Assembly: GCA_050181465.1 (NCBI GenBank)
Contig: JBFXDD010000004.1
Location: 1 to 64,000, forward strand
Direction: 5' to 3'
DNA length: 64,000 bases
From: JACRLW01 sp050181465
GTDB taxonomy: Bacteria; Planctomycetota; UBA1135; UBA2386
Positions 56,255 to 64,000 of the stretch are shown in pieces. Both the position numbers and the translations under genes were made by a program. The stretch's first letter is position 1; each line of letters begins with the position of its first letter. The notes under the pieces are model-generated. The model was not told the origin of the DNA. It saw only the letters and a list, made by a program, of their open reading frames with translations, and did not search any database.

Positions 56255-57496
56255 TCAGCCCTTTCGCCTGCGGAGTTTGGGGGCGTGCGATGCGATGAGC
56301 GAAGCGCAGACTTCATCGGTCGCCGCCATGGCCGCAGCGCCCGCTTCGTTGCACACGGCGAGCACGGCGAAGTCGTCGTCCGGTGCAGCCCACACCACGC
56401 AGTACCACATCGTGTTGCTGCCAGAATGGGTGAGGACGGGACCGCGTGCCCACGTTCGCTCGGTAACCCCGAAGCCCGCGGCGTAGTCGCCGCCCTGTGC
56501 GGGCGGCTCGAACAAACGCTCCAGCGTGCGCGGCTTCACGAGCGGCGGCTCGCAGCCATCCGTTCCGAGAACCACGCGAACGAAAGCTGCCCAGTCGGAC
56601 AGACTCGCATGCACGGTTCCAGCCGGACCGAGTGACGGCGGATTGTCGGCCTCGACCGCGACTCCCATCGGCCGCTTGGACTCGCCCTCGTCGTGGCCGG
56701 AAGGTTGCGAAGTTCGCTCGACTTCACCCGGCGGCCCGAAGCCGCACGCAGCCATGCCGAGCGGCGCGAACAACTGCTCACGCATCAGAGCTTCCCAGTC
56801 GCGGTCGTAGGCACGCTCCAGCGCAGCACCGGCCAGCATGTAGCCGGTGTTGGAGTAGAGAAACTTCCCGACGGTGTGCGTCGGCGGCCCGGACAGCAGC
56901 TCCGTCGCGACCAACGTGCGCATTTCGCGTGGCGGCGGCACGAGCGAGTACATCTTCGTCCAGAGCGCGGCGGGAGGATTCGCCGGCAGACCGGCCCGAT
57001 GACGGAGCAAGTCGAGGAGCGTGACCTCGCGCCACCCCTCGTGCATCGCTTCGGCCAACTCGGGGAAGAGCTCGGGCAAGGTGTCGCCGAGTTGCAGCTT
57101 GCCGGCGTCCGCGGCGATTCCGCACAGCACGGCGGTCATCGCCTTCGTGCAAGAGCCGAGATGCCAGCGGTCCGCGCTCGTAACCGGCACCTCCTGGTCG
57201 ACGCGACGCCGGCCGGTTGCCCCGAGGCCGACGATCGACTTGCCCGAGAGTGCGAGCCCGCCGAGAGCCACCACCCCGTGTCGCGCGCGAATCGCCTCGA
57301 TCCGCGCGGTCTCGTCCACCGCTTCCACGGTCGGTCGAACCGCAGGATCCGTGGCCGGCGAGGTTTGGGCGATCACCGCGACGCCGCTCCAAGCCGCGAG
57401 CAGGAGCGCGAACGCGAGGGTTCGTGCCGGACCGGAGAAGGGCGAAGACCAGGACAAGGACCCTGGCACGCGCTCAGTCGTCGAAGATCTCGACAT
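56255..57496 (-). CDS. Beta-lactamase-family serine hydrolase (class C-like)
   Basis: A 413-aa exported hydrolase. An N-terminal hydrophobic segment (about 26-43) acts as signal or anchor. The family motifs are in order: SxxK as GSCTKAM, YxN as YSNTGYM and a late HSG. Such proteins include esterases, D-peptidases and carboxypeptidase-like enzymes; resistance to beta-lactams should not be assumed. The start overlaps the small upstream gene by 23 bases. Confidence 0.88.
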   Translation of the reverse strand: MSRSSTTERVPGSLSWSSPFSGPARTLAFALLLAAWSGVAVIAQTSPATDPAVRPTVEAVDETARIEAIRARHGVVALGGLALSGKSIVGLGATGRRRVDQEVPVTSADRWHLGSCTKAMTAVLCGIAADAGKLQLGDTLPELFPELAEAMHEGWREVTLLDLLRHRAGLPANPPAALWTKMYSLVPPPREMRTLVATELLSGPPTHTVGKFLYSNTGYMLAGAALERAYDRDWEALMREQLFAPLGMAACGFGPPGEVERTSQPSGHDEGESKRPMGVAVEADNPPSLGPAGTVHASLSDWAAFVRVVLGTDGCEPPLVKPRTLERLFEPPAQGGDYAAGFGVTERTWARGPVLTHSGSNTMWYCVVWAAPDDDFAVLAVCNEAGAAAMAATDEVCASLIASHAPKLRRRKG

Positions 57497-57692
57497 AGGT
57501 CGGCGTCGGGTCGTTCTTCGAACTCGGCTGCAGGCGGAAGACGACTTCGCTGCGACCAGCGTGCGGGGAACCGGTCGATCCAGATTGGAAGTCGACGACC
57601 AGTTCTTCCGGGAAACGGGAGTCGTCCATGAGCAGGAAGCAGGTCCCCTCGACTCCTTCGAGCCGGACGACGCGTGCGGTGACGTTCACCAT
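57474..57692 (-). CDS. Small hypothetical protein
   Basis: A 72-aa protein with a beta-rich pattern (VNVTARVVRLEG, GTCFLLMDD, EELVVDFQSG) and an acidic tail ending EIFDD. No signal or membrane segment. The ATG at 57692 is chosen since the upstream frame runs into AT-poor filler. It overlaps the serine hydrolase start by 23 bases, so the two are probably coupled. Function unknown. Confidence 0.6.
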   Translation of the reverse strand: MVNVTARVVRLEGVEGTCFLLMDDSRFPEELVVDFQSGSTGSPHAGRSEVVFRLQPSSKNDPTPTYVEIFDD

Positions 57693-57823
57693 CGTGGTTA
57701 TGACCTCGCTCGCAGGGCAGATTCCGGCTGGGCAGCTTCCAGCGAGCGCAGCGGAGTGTAGCGACGGCCTCGCGTGCCTGCCCGCGGCGAACCGCGGCAA
57801 TCACAGAACTTCCACGCGACCGC

Positions 57824-58008
57824 TAGTCCCCCCATTATTCGTGAACGTCGTCGCGAGATCGCCGCAGGTCGATGTCCGGCAAGGAGCTGCGTCGGTCGAC
57901 GACCGAAGCGTAGCCGTAGCTACGCTGCCGGGGAGGAGCCGACGTAGCGACGCCGCCGGGCGCGACTCGCCGCCATCGCAGCAGACGTTCACGAATCATC
58001 CGGGCCAG
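57824..58008 (+). repeat. Intergenic palindromic repeat, copy E
   Basis: A nearly complete copy between the divergent small gene and the protease gene. Right end TCACGAATCATCCGGGCC; left end degraded to CCATTATTCGTGAACG. The internal palindrome carries one change (GCGTAGCCGTAGCTACGC). The rest of this 380-bp gap shows nothing else. Confidence 0.87.
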
Positions 58009-58075
58009 GGGTCTGCCGACCAACCCGACGCACGGCACCAGGTGGGCCGAGCCTCGAACGACCGATAGGATCCCC

Positions 58076-59470
58076 ATGCAGATGCGGATCGCACCGGTCG
58101 CCCTCCTCGCCCTCTTGACTTCGGTGGCGATCCTCCTCGCCGTCCCGAGCGGCATCTTGCTCTGGCGGCAGGTCACGGAACCCCTTCCGCGCGAAGAACT
58201 CGCGGTCCTGCGGCTCGTGCACGACCAGATCCAGAAGGACTACTACCGGCCGACCGATTCGCGAAAGTTGATGATCGCTGCGATCTCGGGCATGGTCGCG
58301 GACCTCGATCGGTTCAGCGAGTTCGTGGCGGAAGAGGACGTCGCGGAGTTCGTGGGCCGCGAGATCGAAGGCACCTACCTCGGGATCGGTGTCAGCCTCG
58401 TTCCCGACCGGCAGCCGATCACCGTCGAATTCCCGTTCGCGAACGGCCCCGCGGAACGGGCCGGAATCCAACCGGGCGATCGCATCCTCGGCACCGACCA
58501 GGTCGACTTCGAGAGCCTCCCGAAGGAGGACTTCTTCACGAGAGCCACCGCCGCGATCCGCGGCGAGGCCGGCAGTCGCGTCGAACTGATCGTTGCCCGC
58601 GCCGATGCCGAACCCACGCGCGTGGTCGTGACGCGCGAAGCGGTGTCGCAACCGCTCGCAAAGTGGGAACACTTGATCGACCGCGAACGACGCTTGGGTT
58701 ACGTCCACATCGCCGGATTCCAACGTGGAGTCGAAGCGGAGACAGTTCGGGCGATCGAGTCGATGATGGGTGAGTGCGGCGAACTCGGCCTCGCGGGAGT
58801 CATCCTCGACCTGCGGTTCAATCCCGGCGGCCTCCTCGACGAGGCAGTGCTCTTGGCGAACCGCTTCGTCGCCGAAGGGGACATCGTGCGCCTCGAGCGA
58901 CGGAACACGATGATCGAGAAACACACCGCGAAGCCCGACCGCTGCCGCTGGCCACAGTTGCCGATCGTGTTGTTGGTGAATGCAGAATCCGCGAGTGCGA
59001 GCGAGGTGCTCGCCGGGGCGTTGTCCGACTACGAACGCGCGCGACTCGTCGGCACGAAGACCTACGGCAAGGCGGTGGTGCAGAGCATCTATTCGTTTCG
59101 TGATCGCGATTTTCGACTGAAGATGACCACGGCGAGCTACGTGACTCCGAAGGGTCGCGACCTCGGCGGCGGTGCCGGCGCCGACGTCCCGAGCGACTCG
59201 CGGAACAACGACGGCCGCGGTCTCGAACCCGATCGCAGCGTGGCGCTCGCGCGACGCGACCAGGAACGCATCCGAGGTCGGCTCCGCGATCACGAGGTGC
59301 CGCGCGCCCATCGCGACGCCGTGCGCACGCTCGCCGAACGACTCGGATTCTCGCCGTCGGCACCCCTGAGCCCGGCGGAGGACCCGCAGCTCGCGGCGGC
59401 CGTCGAGGTGCTGTCGGAAATGATCACGCAACGGACCACGCAACCGGGAGAGACCACCAAGCAACGATGA
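58076..59470 (+). CDS. C-terminal processing peptidase (S41, CtpA-like)
   Basis: A 464-aa exported serine protease. A signal/anchor helix covers about 8-31. A PDZ domain (about 95-185) contains GTYLGIGVSL and AGIQPGDRI. The S41 core has NAESASASEVLAG with the catalytic Ser and GTKTYGKAVVQ with the catalytic Lys. Such enzymes trim or degrade envelope proteins. It overlaps tsaD by four bases. Repeat copy E lies 67 bp upstream. Confidence 0.92.
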   Translation: MQMRIAPVALLALLTSVAILLAVPSGILLWRQVTEPLPREELAVLRLVHDQIQKDYYRPTDSRKLMIAAISGMVADLDRFSEFVAEEDVAEFVGREIEGTYLGIGVSLVPDRQPITVEFPFANGPAERAGIQPGDRILGTDQVDFESLPKEDFFTRATAAIRGEAGSRVELIVARADAEPTRVVVTREAVSQPLAKWEHLIDRERRLGYVHIAGFQRGVEAETVRAIESMMGECGELGLAGVILDLRFNPGGLLDEAVLLANRFVAEGDIVRLERRNTMIEKHTAKPDRCRWPQLPIVLLVNAESASASEVLAGALSDYERARLVGTKTYGKAVVQSIYSFRDRDFRLKMTTASYVTPKGRDLGGGAGADVPSDSRNNDGRGLEPDRSVALARRDQERIRGRLRDHEVPRAHRDAVRTLAERLGFSPSAPLSPAEDPQLAAAVEVLSEMITQRTTQPGETTKQR

Positions 59471-60510
59471 ACGCCGCCGGCTGCGCGATTTTGGGAATCG
59501 AGACATCCTGCGACGAGACCGCGGCGGCCGTCGTCGTGGACGGCGTCGACATCCGATCGAACTGCATCCACTCGCAGATCGCGCTGCATGAGCGCTATCG
59601 CGGAGTCGTCCCAGAGGTCGCCAGCCGATCGCACATGAACCGCATCGTGCCGATCATCACCGCCGCACTGGAGGAGGCCGGCATGACGCCGCGCGACCTG
59701 AGCGCGGTCGCGGTGACGGCCCGACCCGGCATGATCGGCAGCCTCCTCGTCGGACTGTCTGCAGCGAAGGCACTCGCGTTCGGCTTCGAGCTGCCGCTGA
59801 TCGGCATCGATCACGTGGCCGCTCACGTGCACGCTGCCTTCATGAGTGCGCCGCAGACCCCGTTGCCGTTGTTGTCGCTCGTCGCCTCCGGCGGTCACAC
59901 GGCACTCTATCTGGTACGCCGCGTGGGCCATGCCGAGCGCATCGGCACGACGATCGACGATGCCGCGGGGGAAGCGCTGGACAAGGGTGCTGCGCTCCTG
60001 GGCCTGCCGTATCCGGGCGGCCCGGCGATCGAACGCTGCGCGAGAGACGGCGATCGGAATGCCGTCGAACTGCCCCGTTCGATGCTGGGCAAGGACTCCC
60101 TGGACTTCTCGTTCAGCGGACTGAAGACCGCGCTGCTCTACCATCTTCGCGGGCCGGGGCTCACGCGCGAGCTGCCGCAGCTCGACGACCGTGCTCGCGC
60201 CGATCTCGCCGCCAGCCTCGAGGAAGCCGTGGTCGACGCGCTCGTGCGCAAGCTGCGCCGGGCAGTCGAGCAGTATCCCGAGGTCCGTTCCCTGGCGATC
60301 GGCGGCGGCGTGGCGCGCAATCTGCGATTGCGTGAGCGACTCGCGAGCGATCGCCGCATCGGCGCGCTCGCGCAGGTGTTCCCACCGATGGCGCTCTGCT
60401 CCGACAACGGCGCGATGATCGCCGGACTCGGCCATCATCGATTCGTCGTCGAGGGTCAGTGCGACGACCTTCGGCTGGATGCGCGCGCGACCACGCGCAA
60501 GGTCGTGTGA
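59467..60510 (+). CDS. tsaD: tRNA threonylcarbamoyladenosine transferase
   Basis: A 347-aa enzyme of the t6A pathway that modifies A37 of ANN-decoding tRNAs. It begins with LGIETSCDETAAA and contains VPEVASRSHM, the metal-binding HVAAHVHA, SGGHT and SLAIGGGVARN. It overlaps both neighbours by four bases (ATGA and GTGA). Confidence 0.96.
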   Translation: MNAAGCAILGIETSCDETAAAVVVDGVDIRSNCIHSQIALHERYRGVVPEVASRSHMNRIVPIITAALEEAGMTPRDLSAVAVTARPGMIGSLLVGLSAAKALAFGFELPLIGIDHVAAHVHAAFMSAPQTPLPLLSLVASGGHTALYLVRRVGHAERIGTTIDDAAGEALDKGAALLGLPYPGGPAIERCARDGDRNAVELPRSMLGKDSLDFSFSGLKTALLYHLRGPGLTRELPQLDDRARADLAASLEEAVVDALVRKLRRAVEQYPEVRSLAIGGGVARNLRLRERLASDRRIGALAQVFPPMALCSDNGAMIAGLGHHRFVVEGQCDDLRLDARATTRKVV

Positions 60511-61205
60511 ACGAGCCGAACGACAAGATCGAGAATCTCGGCTTCGCGCGGATCGATCACGATCGCGAGGCCCGCTGCGGCTTTCCGGAAGTCGTGTTCG
60601 CCGAGGGCAAGACGATCGAGCACTGCGTCGCCGCGGCCAACGCCATCCTCGCCCGTGCCGGTCGGGTGCTCTGCACGCGCGTCGACGCGGCGTGCGGCGC
60701 GGCACTCGTCCGCGAGGTGCGCGGTGCGACCTACGTGCCGCTGGCGCGGTGCGCATACGCAGGCGACGTGCCGCGCGGCGTCCGCGGCCGGATCGCCGTC
60801 GTGAGCGGCGGGACCGCGGACCTGCCGGTGGCGGAAGAGGCGGCCCTGACCGCCGAGCGGATGGGAGCGGCGGTCGTCCGCCTCTTCGACGTCGGGGTCG
60901 CCGGACTCCACCGCTTGATCGCGGTGTTGGCGGAGATCCGCGCCTGCCGTGCGGTCATCGCGGTCGCCGGAATGGAAGGCGCGCTGCCGTCGGTGCTCGC
61001 GGGACTGATCGACGCTCCGCTGATCGCGGTGCCGACGAGCGTGGGCTACGGAGTCGGTCAGGGCGGGCTCTCGGCGCTGGCCACGATGCTGACCGCCTGC
61101 GCCCCCGGCATCGTCTGCGTCAACATCGACAACGGCTTCGGGGCCGCCGTCGCAGCGACCCGGATGCTGCGAGTCGGCGCCGCGGATCCCGGTCGCGAAC
61201 GCTGA
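60507..61205 (+). CDS. larB: Pyridinium-3,5-biscarboxylic acid mononucleotide synthase (LarB)
   Basis: A 232-aa protein with a PurE/AIR-carboxylase-like fold. It carboxylates nicotinic acid adenine dinucleotide in synthesis of the nickel-pincer cofactor. The N-terminal block GFARIDHDREARCGFPEVVF followed by EGKT, then VVSGGTADLPVAEEA, VAGMEGALPSVL and PTSVGYG, is typical. The GTG start overlaps the tsaD stop. larC and larE are not in the window, so a complete pathway is unproven. Confidence 0.9.
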   Translation: MNEPNDKIENLGFARIDHDREARCGFPEVVFAEGKTIEHCVAAANAILARAGRVLCTRVDAACGAALVREVRGATYVPLARCAYAGDVPRGVRGRIAVVSGGTADLPVAEEAALTAERMGAAVVRLFDVGVAGLHRLIAVLAEIRACRAVIAVAGMEGALPSVLAGLIDAPLIAVPTSVGYGVGQGGLSALATMLTACAPGIVCVNIDNGFGAAVAATRMLRVGAADPGRER

Positions 61206-61271
61206 CCCCCCGGCAGCGACATTGCAGCGATCCCGTGCAAGCCGAGAGCACGCCGCTATGCTCCTTCCGCT

Positions 61272-62420
61272 TTGAATTCCCGCAAGCCCGCCCGCTTGGT
61301 TCTCGAAGACGGCACCGTCCTGCGCGGCCGTTCCTTCGGCGCGTCGCGCGAGACGATCGGTGAACTGGTGTTCAACACCTCGATCACCGGTTACCAGGAG
61401 ATCCTCACGGATCCCTCCTATCGCGGCCAGACCGTCCTTCTGACCCAGCCGCACATCGGCAACTACGGCGTGAACAGTGAGGACGAGGAGTCCGCCAGGG
61501 TCTGGCTCAGCGGCCTGATCGTCCGCGAAGCCGCGGAGCGGTCGAGCAACTTCCGGTCGGGCGGTGAACTCGGCGACTACCTCCGCCAGCACGACGTGCC
61601 GGGCATCGAGCGCGTGGACACGCGCTGCGTCACCCGGCGGGTTCGCGCGGCTGGAGCACTGCGCGTGCTGATCACCGAAGACATCGAGACGCCCGACGAG
61701 TTGCTGGTCGCGCGGGTGAGGCAAGCGCCGAGTGTGTCCGACGAAGACCACGTGCGCATCGTCTCCACCAAGCAGGTGATCGAGTGGTCGAAGGGCCACG
61801 AGTCCCCTTTTGCCGCAAGTTCACCAGGCGCCGCGAATGTCGACGGCCGACGCCATGCGATCGTCGCCTACGACTTCGGTGCGAAGCGGAACATCCTCCG
61901 TTCCCTGGTCGCCGCCGGATTCGACGTCACGGTGGTGCCCGCGGACACACCCGCGGAGGCTGTCCTCGAGCGCAAGCCGGCGGGAGTGTTCCTCAGCAAC
62001 GGTCCGGGCGATCCCGCGATCCTCGACTACGCGGTGAGCGCGGCCCGCGGTCTCGTCGGCAAGGTGCCGGTGTTCGGAATCTGTCTCGGTCACCAGATCC
62101 TGGGGCAGGTGTTCGGCGCCAAGACCTTCAAGATGAAGTTCGGCCATCACGGGGGCAACCAACCGGTGATGGATCTCACGACCGAGAAGGTCGAGATCAC
62201 GTCGCAGAACCACTCGTTCGCGGTCGATCCGTCGCAACTTCCGGACGCCGTCGAGGTCACCCACCGCAACCTCAACGATCAGACGGTCGAGGGAATCCGA
62301 CATCGCGAGATGCCGGTCTTCTCAGTGCAGTACCACCCCGAGGCCGCGCCGGGCCCGCACGACTCGCTCTATCTCTTCGATCGCTTCCGCGCGCTCATCG
62401 ACGGAAGTTCTGGTACGTGA
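61272..62420 (+). CDS. carA: Carbamoyl-phosphate synthase small chain
   Basis: A 382-aa glutaminase subunit that feeds ammonia to CarB for pyrimidine and arginine synthesis. The N-terminal domain has GELVFNTSITGYQEILTDPS and the C-terminal class I amidotransferase has the nucleophile motif FGICLGHQ, HHGGNQPV and QYHPEAAPGP with His and Glu. The start is a TTG at 61272, the only start before the conserved N-terminus. Its last 26 bases overlap the convergent pseudopilin gene. Confidence 0.95.
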   Translation: MNSRKPARLVLEDGTVLRGRSFGASRETIGELVFNTSITGYQEILTDPSYRGQTVLLTQPHIGNYGVNSEDEESARVWLSGLIVREAAERSSNFRSGGELGDYLRQHDVPGIERVDTRCVTRRVRAAGALRVLITEDIETPDELLVARVRQAPSVSDEDHVRIVSTKQVIEWSKGHESPFAASSPGAANVDGRRHAIVAYDFGAKRNILRSLVAAGFDVTVVPADTPAEAVLERKPAGVFLSNGPGDPAILDYAVSAARGLVGKVPVFGICLGHQILGQVFGAKTFKMKFGHHGGNQPVMDLTTEKVEITSQNHSFAVDPSQLPDAVEVTHRNLNDQTVEGIRHREMPVFSVQYHPEAAPGPHDSLYLFDRFRALIDGSSGT

Positions 62421-64000
62421 ACAACTGCTCGCGCTCGTGCCGCGGGCGGTAGAAGTCGAGGTAGAAGGGATTCCACGCGCGTTCTTCCTGCGAGAAGTTG
62501 TCCATCTCGGCGATGCGCGAGGACACCGACAGCAAGTCGTTCTCGAGGATGTCCGGAGCCATCACGCGCATGCCGTTGCGTTGCTCGTGGAGAAGGATGG
62601 GGAAGGTGAGGCCGGTCTCGCCGTCGTCGATTCGGACGATGACCGATCGCTCGCGCTGGAGCACGTAGGTGCGCGTCTCCTCGTTGCGCTTGTACATCGA
62701 GGCGAGGTGCACGGTGAAGACGTCCGACTTCGTCGTCAGCAGTTCGAGGAACCGCTCCTTGATCTCGGGATCCGGCAGGTTCTTGAACTCGGGGACGTTC
62801 TCTTCGATCTCCTCCACGGTCTTGAACATCTTGCGTCGGATGGACGTGCCGTCGCGAATGTCGCCGAGATAGTCACTCGGCACGCTGCCGTCGGTACCCG
62901 AACCGTCATCCTCTTCCTCTTCGTTGCGAAAGCGGAGGATGCCCTCGATCACGGTGTCGGGGAGTTCGCCGCGATCGAAGAGGCAACGCAACACGGCACG
63001 CGGCGCCGTGTTGACGTTGATGCGAATCCCTTGGCCGATGATCTCGGCGGGTTCGTTGGGATCGCGAGCGTTCGCGCCTTGGCCGCCACCCGCACCGGCC
63101 CCACCGTTTGCCGGATTGGCGCCGGCAGCACCGGCCTGGCCGCCGGGATTCGCCGCCGCACGGCGGGCGTTTTCCTCCGGGTCGCCCGGGTCGTAGGTCA
63201 ACGCCGTGTAGACCGTCAACACCGACTCGAGACCGGGGATCACCCGCGAGTCGAGCACTTTGTCGAAGAAGAGGTCTTCCGTCACCGACGGCAACAGCAG
63301 CATCTCGTCGAGCTGCACCATCAGCGAGATCTCGGTGCGGTCTCCTTCGGAGTCGGTCTTCTGCGGCATGCGTGGGAGGATCTCGCCGCGCGAACGACTC
63401 TCCATCCAATCGATGAGAGCTTGCACGATGCGCTCGGCATCGGCTCGCGGCACGTCGAAGTCGGTGCCGTCACGAAGGTCGTCCACCAACCGAACGAAGC
63501 GATCCCGCGAGATCCGCGCGAAGTCTTCGTCGGGGCTCACCAGAGCGAGCACGTTGAACTTGCTGTTCTCGGGTTCGATCCACGCATAGGTCGTGATGTC
63601 GTTGTCCGGGTAACCGGTGGGTTCGAACCAGGTGTCCTGGCTGCCATCCGCGACCGCTGCCGGATCTTCCTCCTCCTCGCCACCCTCACCACCTTCGCCG
63701 CCGGCCGCGCCGGCACCGCCTGGAATCGCGCCACCCGCCCCGCCGGCACCGCCCTCACCGCTCGCGGCACCTGCAGCCAGGTCCTGCAACAACATGTCTT
63801 CGACCTGAGGCAGCACGTAGGCCGCGTGATTGCGCATCCGCGCGAGGATCAAGTCGTTCTCACCGACGATCTGTGCGGTCTGGGAGGTGGTGACGAGTTC
63901 GGTCACCATCGCATACAGCAGCACGCTGAGGATCAGTACCATCAGCAGCGCGACGCCGCTTTCGCGCTCGAGGGACGCCGACCGCGACTTGGGCGCGTGG
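62395..64000 (-). CDS. Type II secretion minor pseudopilin GspK-like protein (5' end beyond window)
   Basis: At least 535 aa. The frame stays open to the right edge, where it reads LERESGVALLMVLILSV, the typical GspK start region with Glu next to the hydrophobic helix; the internal ATG at 63942 is therefore not the start. The mature part has a large domain with RINVNTAPRAVLRCLF, the GspK-type motif that precedes helix-hairpin-helix folds. Two low-complexity stretches are rich in Gly/Ala/Glu. It would cap a secretion pseudopilus and may work with the pseudopilins at 18.6-23.4 kb. Confidence 0.85.
   Translation of the reverse strand, partial: HAPKSRSASLERESGVALLMVLILSVLLYAMVTELVTTSQTAQIVGENDLILARMRNHAAYVLPQVEDMLLQDLAAGAASGEGGAGGAGGAIPGGAGAAGGEGGEGGEEEEDPAAVADGSQDTWFEPTGYPDNDITTYAWIEPENSKFNVLALVSPDEDFARISRDRFVRLVDDLRDGTDFDVPRADAERIVQALIDWMESRSRGEILPRMPQKTDSEGDRTEISLMVQLDEMLLLPSVTEDLFFDKVLDSRVIPGLESVLTVYTALTYDPGDPEENARRAAANPGGQAGAAGANPANGGAGAGGGQGANARDPNEPAEIIGQGIRINVNTAPRAVLRCLFDRGELPDTVIEGILRFRNEEEEDDGSGTDGSVPSDYLGDIRDGTSIRRKMFKTVEEIEENVPEFKNLPDPEIKERFLELLTTKSDVFTVHLASMYKRNEETRTYVLQRERSVIVRIDDGETGLTFPILLHEQRNGMRVMAPDILENDLLSVSSRIAEMDNFSQEERAWNPFYLDFYRPRHEREQLFTYQNFRR

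Noticed and set aside
56255..57496. Antibiotic-resistance beta-lactamase
   Set aside because: SxxK and YxN motifs define a broad serine-hydrolase family; nothing here indicates true beta-lactam hydrolysis.

Overview
The window is about 64 kb of GC-rich bacterial chromosome with dense genes, many 1-4 bp start/stop overlaps and mostly housekeeping or envelope functions. No phage, plasmid, insertion sequence or CRISPR is visible. The best guess for the host is a member of Planctomycetota, from one of the deep marine or uncultured lineages. This is inferred from an ECF sigma factor beside a large Ser/Thr kinase with a transmembrane segment, a second giant kinase with a sulfatase-modifying-factor-like tail, oversized pseudopilins, a divergent omega subunit, a PEP-CTERM protein, a PKD/LamG surface protein with a GSGC-type tail, and a TonB-like/alpha-toroid fusion. 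Taxonomy was not tested by any search.

Layout. 1-5.3 kb (+): AsmA-like envelope protein, mannose-1-phosphate guanylyltransferase and RuvX in one overlapping operon. 5.3-6.9 kb: a tiny PEP-CTERM protein (-), the RNase P RNA gene (+) and a WaaP/Kdo-kinase-like protein (-). 7-8.2 kb: glutamate dehydrogenase (+). 8.3-13.2 kb (-): a lipid A/heptose operon in the order fabD, lpxK, lpxL-like, hldE and a separate heptose-type adenylyltransferase, pointing to a classical lipid A outer membrane. 13.3-23.4 kb (-): a secreted hypothetical, a 1231-aa kinase, rpoZ, and two pseudopilin-type proteins, one of 1179 aa. 23.5-27.1 kb (+): a heterodimeric ABC exporter.

27.1-35.3 kb: endonuclease III (-), then a gene-free stretch with a repeat, a strong minus-strand terminator and a hairpin-rich candidate small RNA, followed by typA, rnc, mfd and a SurA-like chaperone (+). 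35.5-37.7 kb (+): the TonB-like/toroid fusion and a small hypothetical. 37.7-42.6 kb (-): a GldA/GldF/GldG-type ABC system whose last gene fuses DUF4340 to a parvulin domain. 42.8-44.5 kb (-): S20 and a TPR protein. 44.6-46.2 kb (+): def, ribF and tRNA-Phe. 46.9-49.9 kb (+): ECF sigma factor and kinase. 50-57.7 kb: a PKD/LamG surface protein, a putative glycosidase and a minus-strand group of membrane, oxidoreductase and serine-hydrolase genes. 58-62.4 kb (+): a CtpA-type protease, tsaD, larB and carA. At the right edge a GspK-like type II secretion minor pseudopilin (-) runs out of the window.

Five copies of a roughly 180-bp element with imperfect terminal inverted repeats and a strong internal palindrome (1-127, 18093-18270, 27751-27933, 46325-46508, 57824-58008) are the most conspicuous unexplained structure. 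All lie in intergenic DNA, and at least four lie close upstream of a gene start. Other points of interest are the candidate structured RNA at 27992-28200 and several unusual domain fusions.
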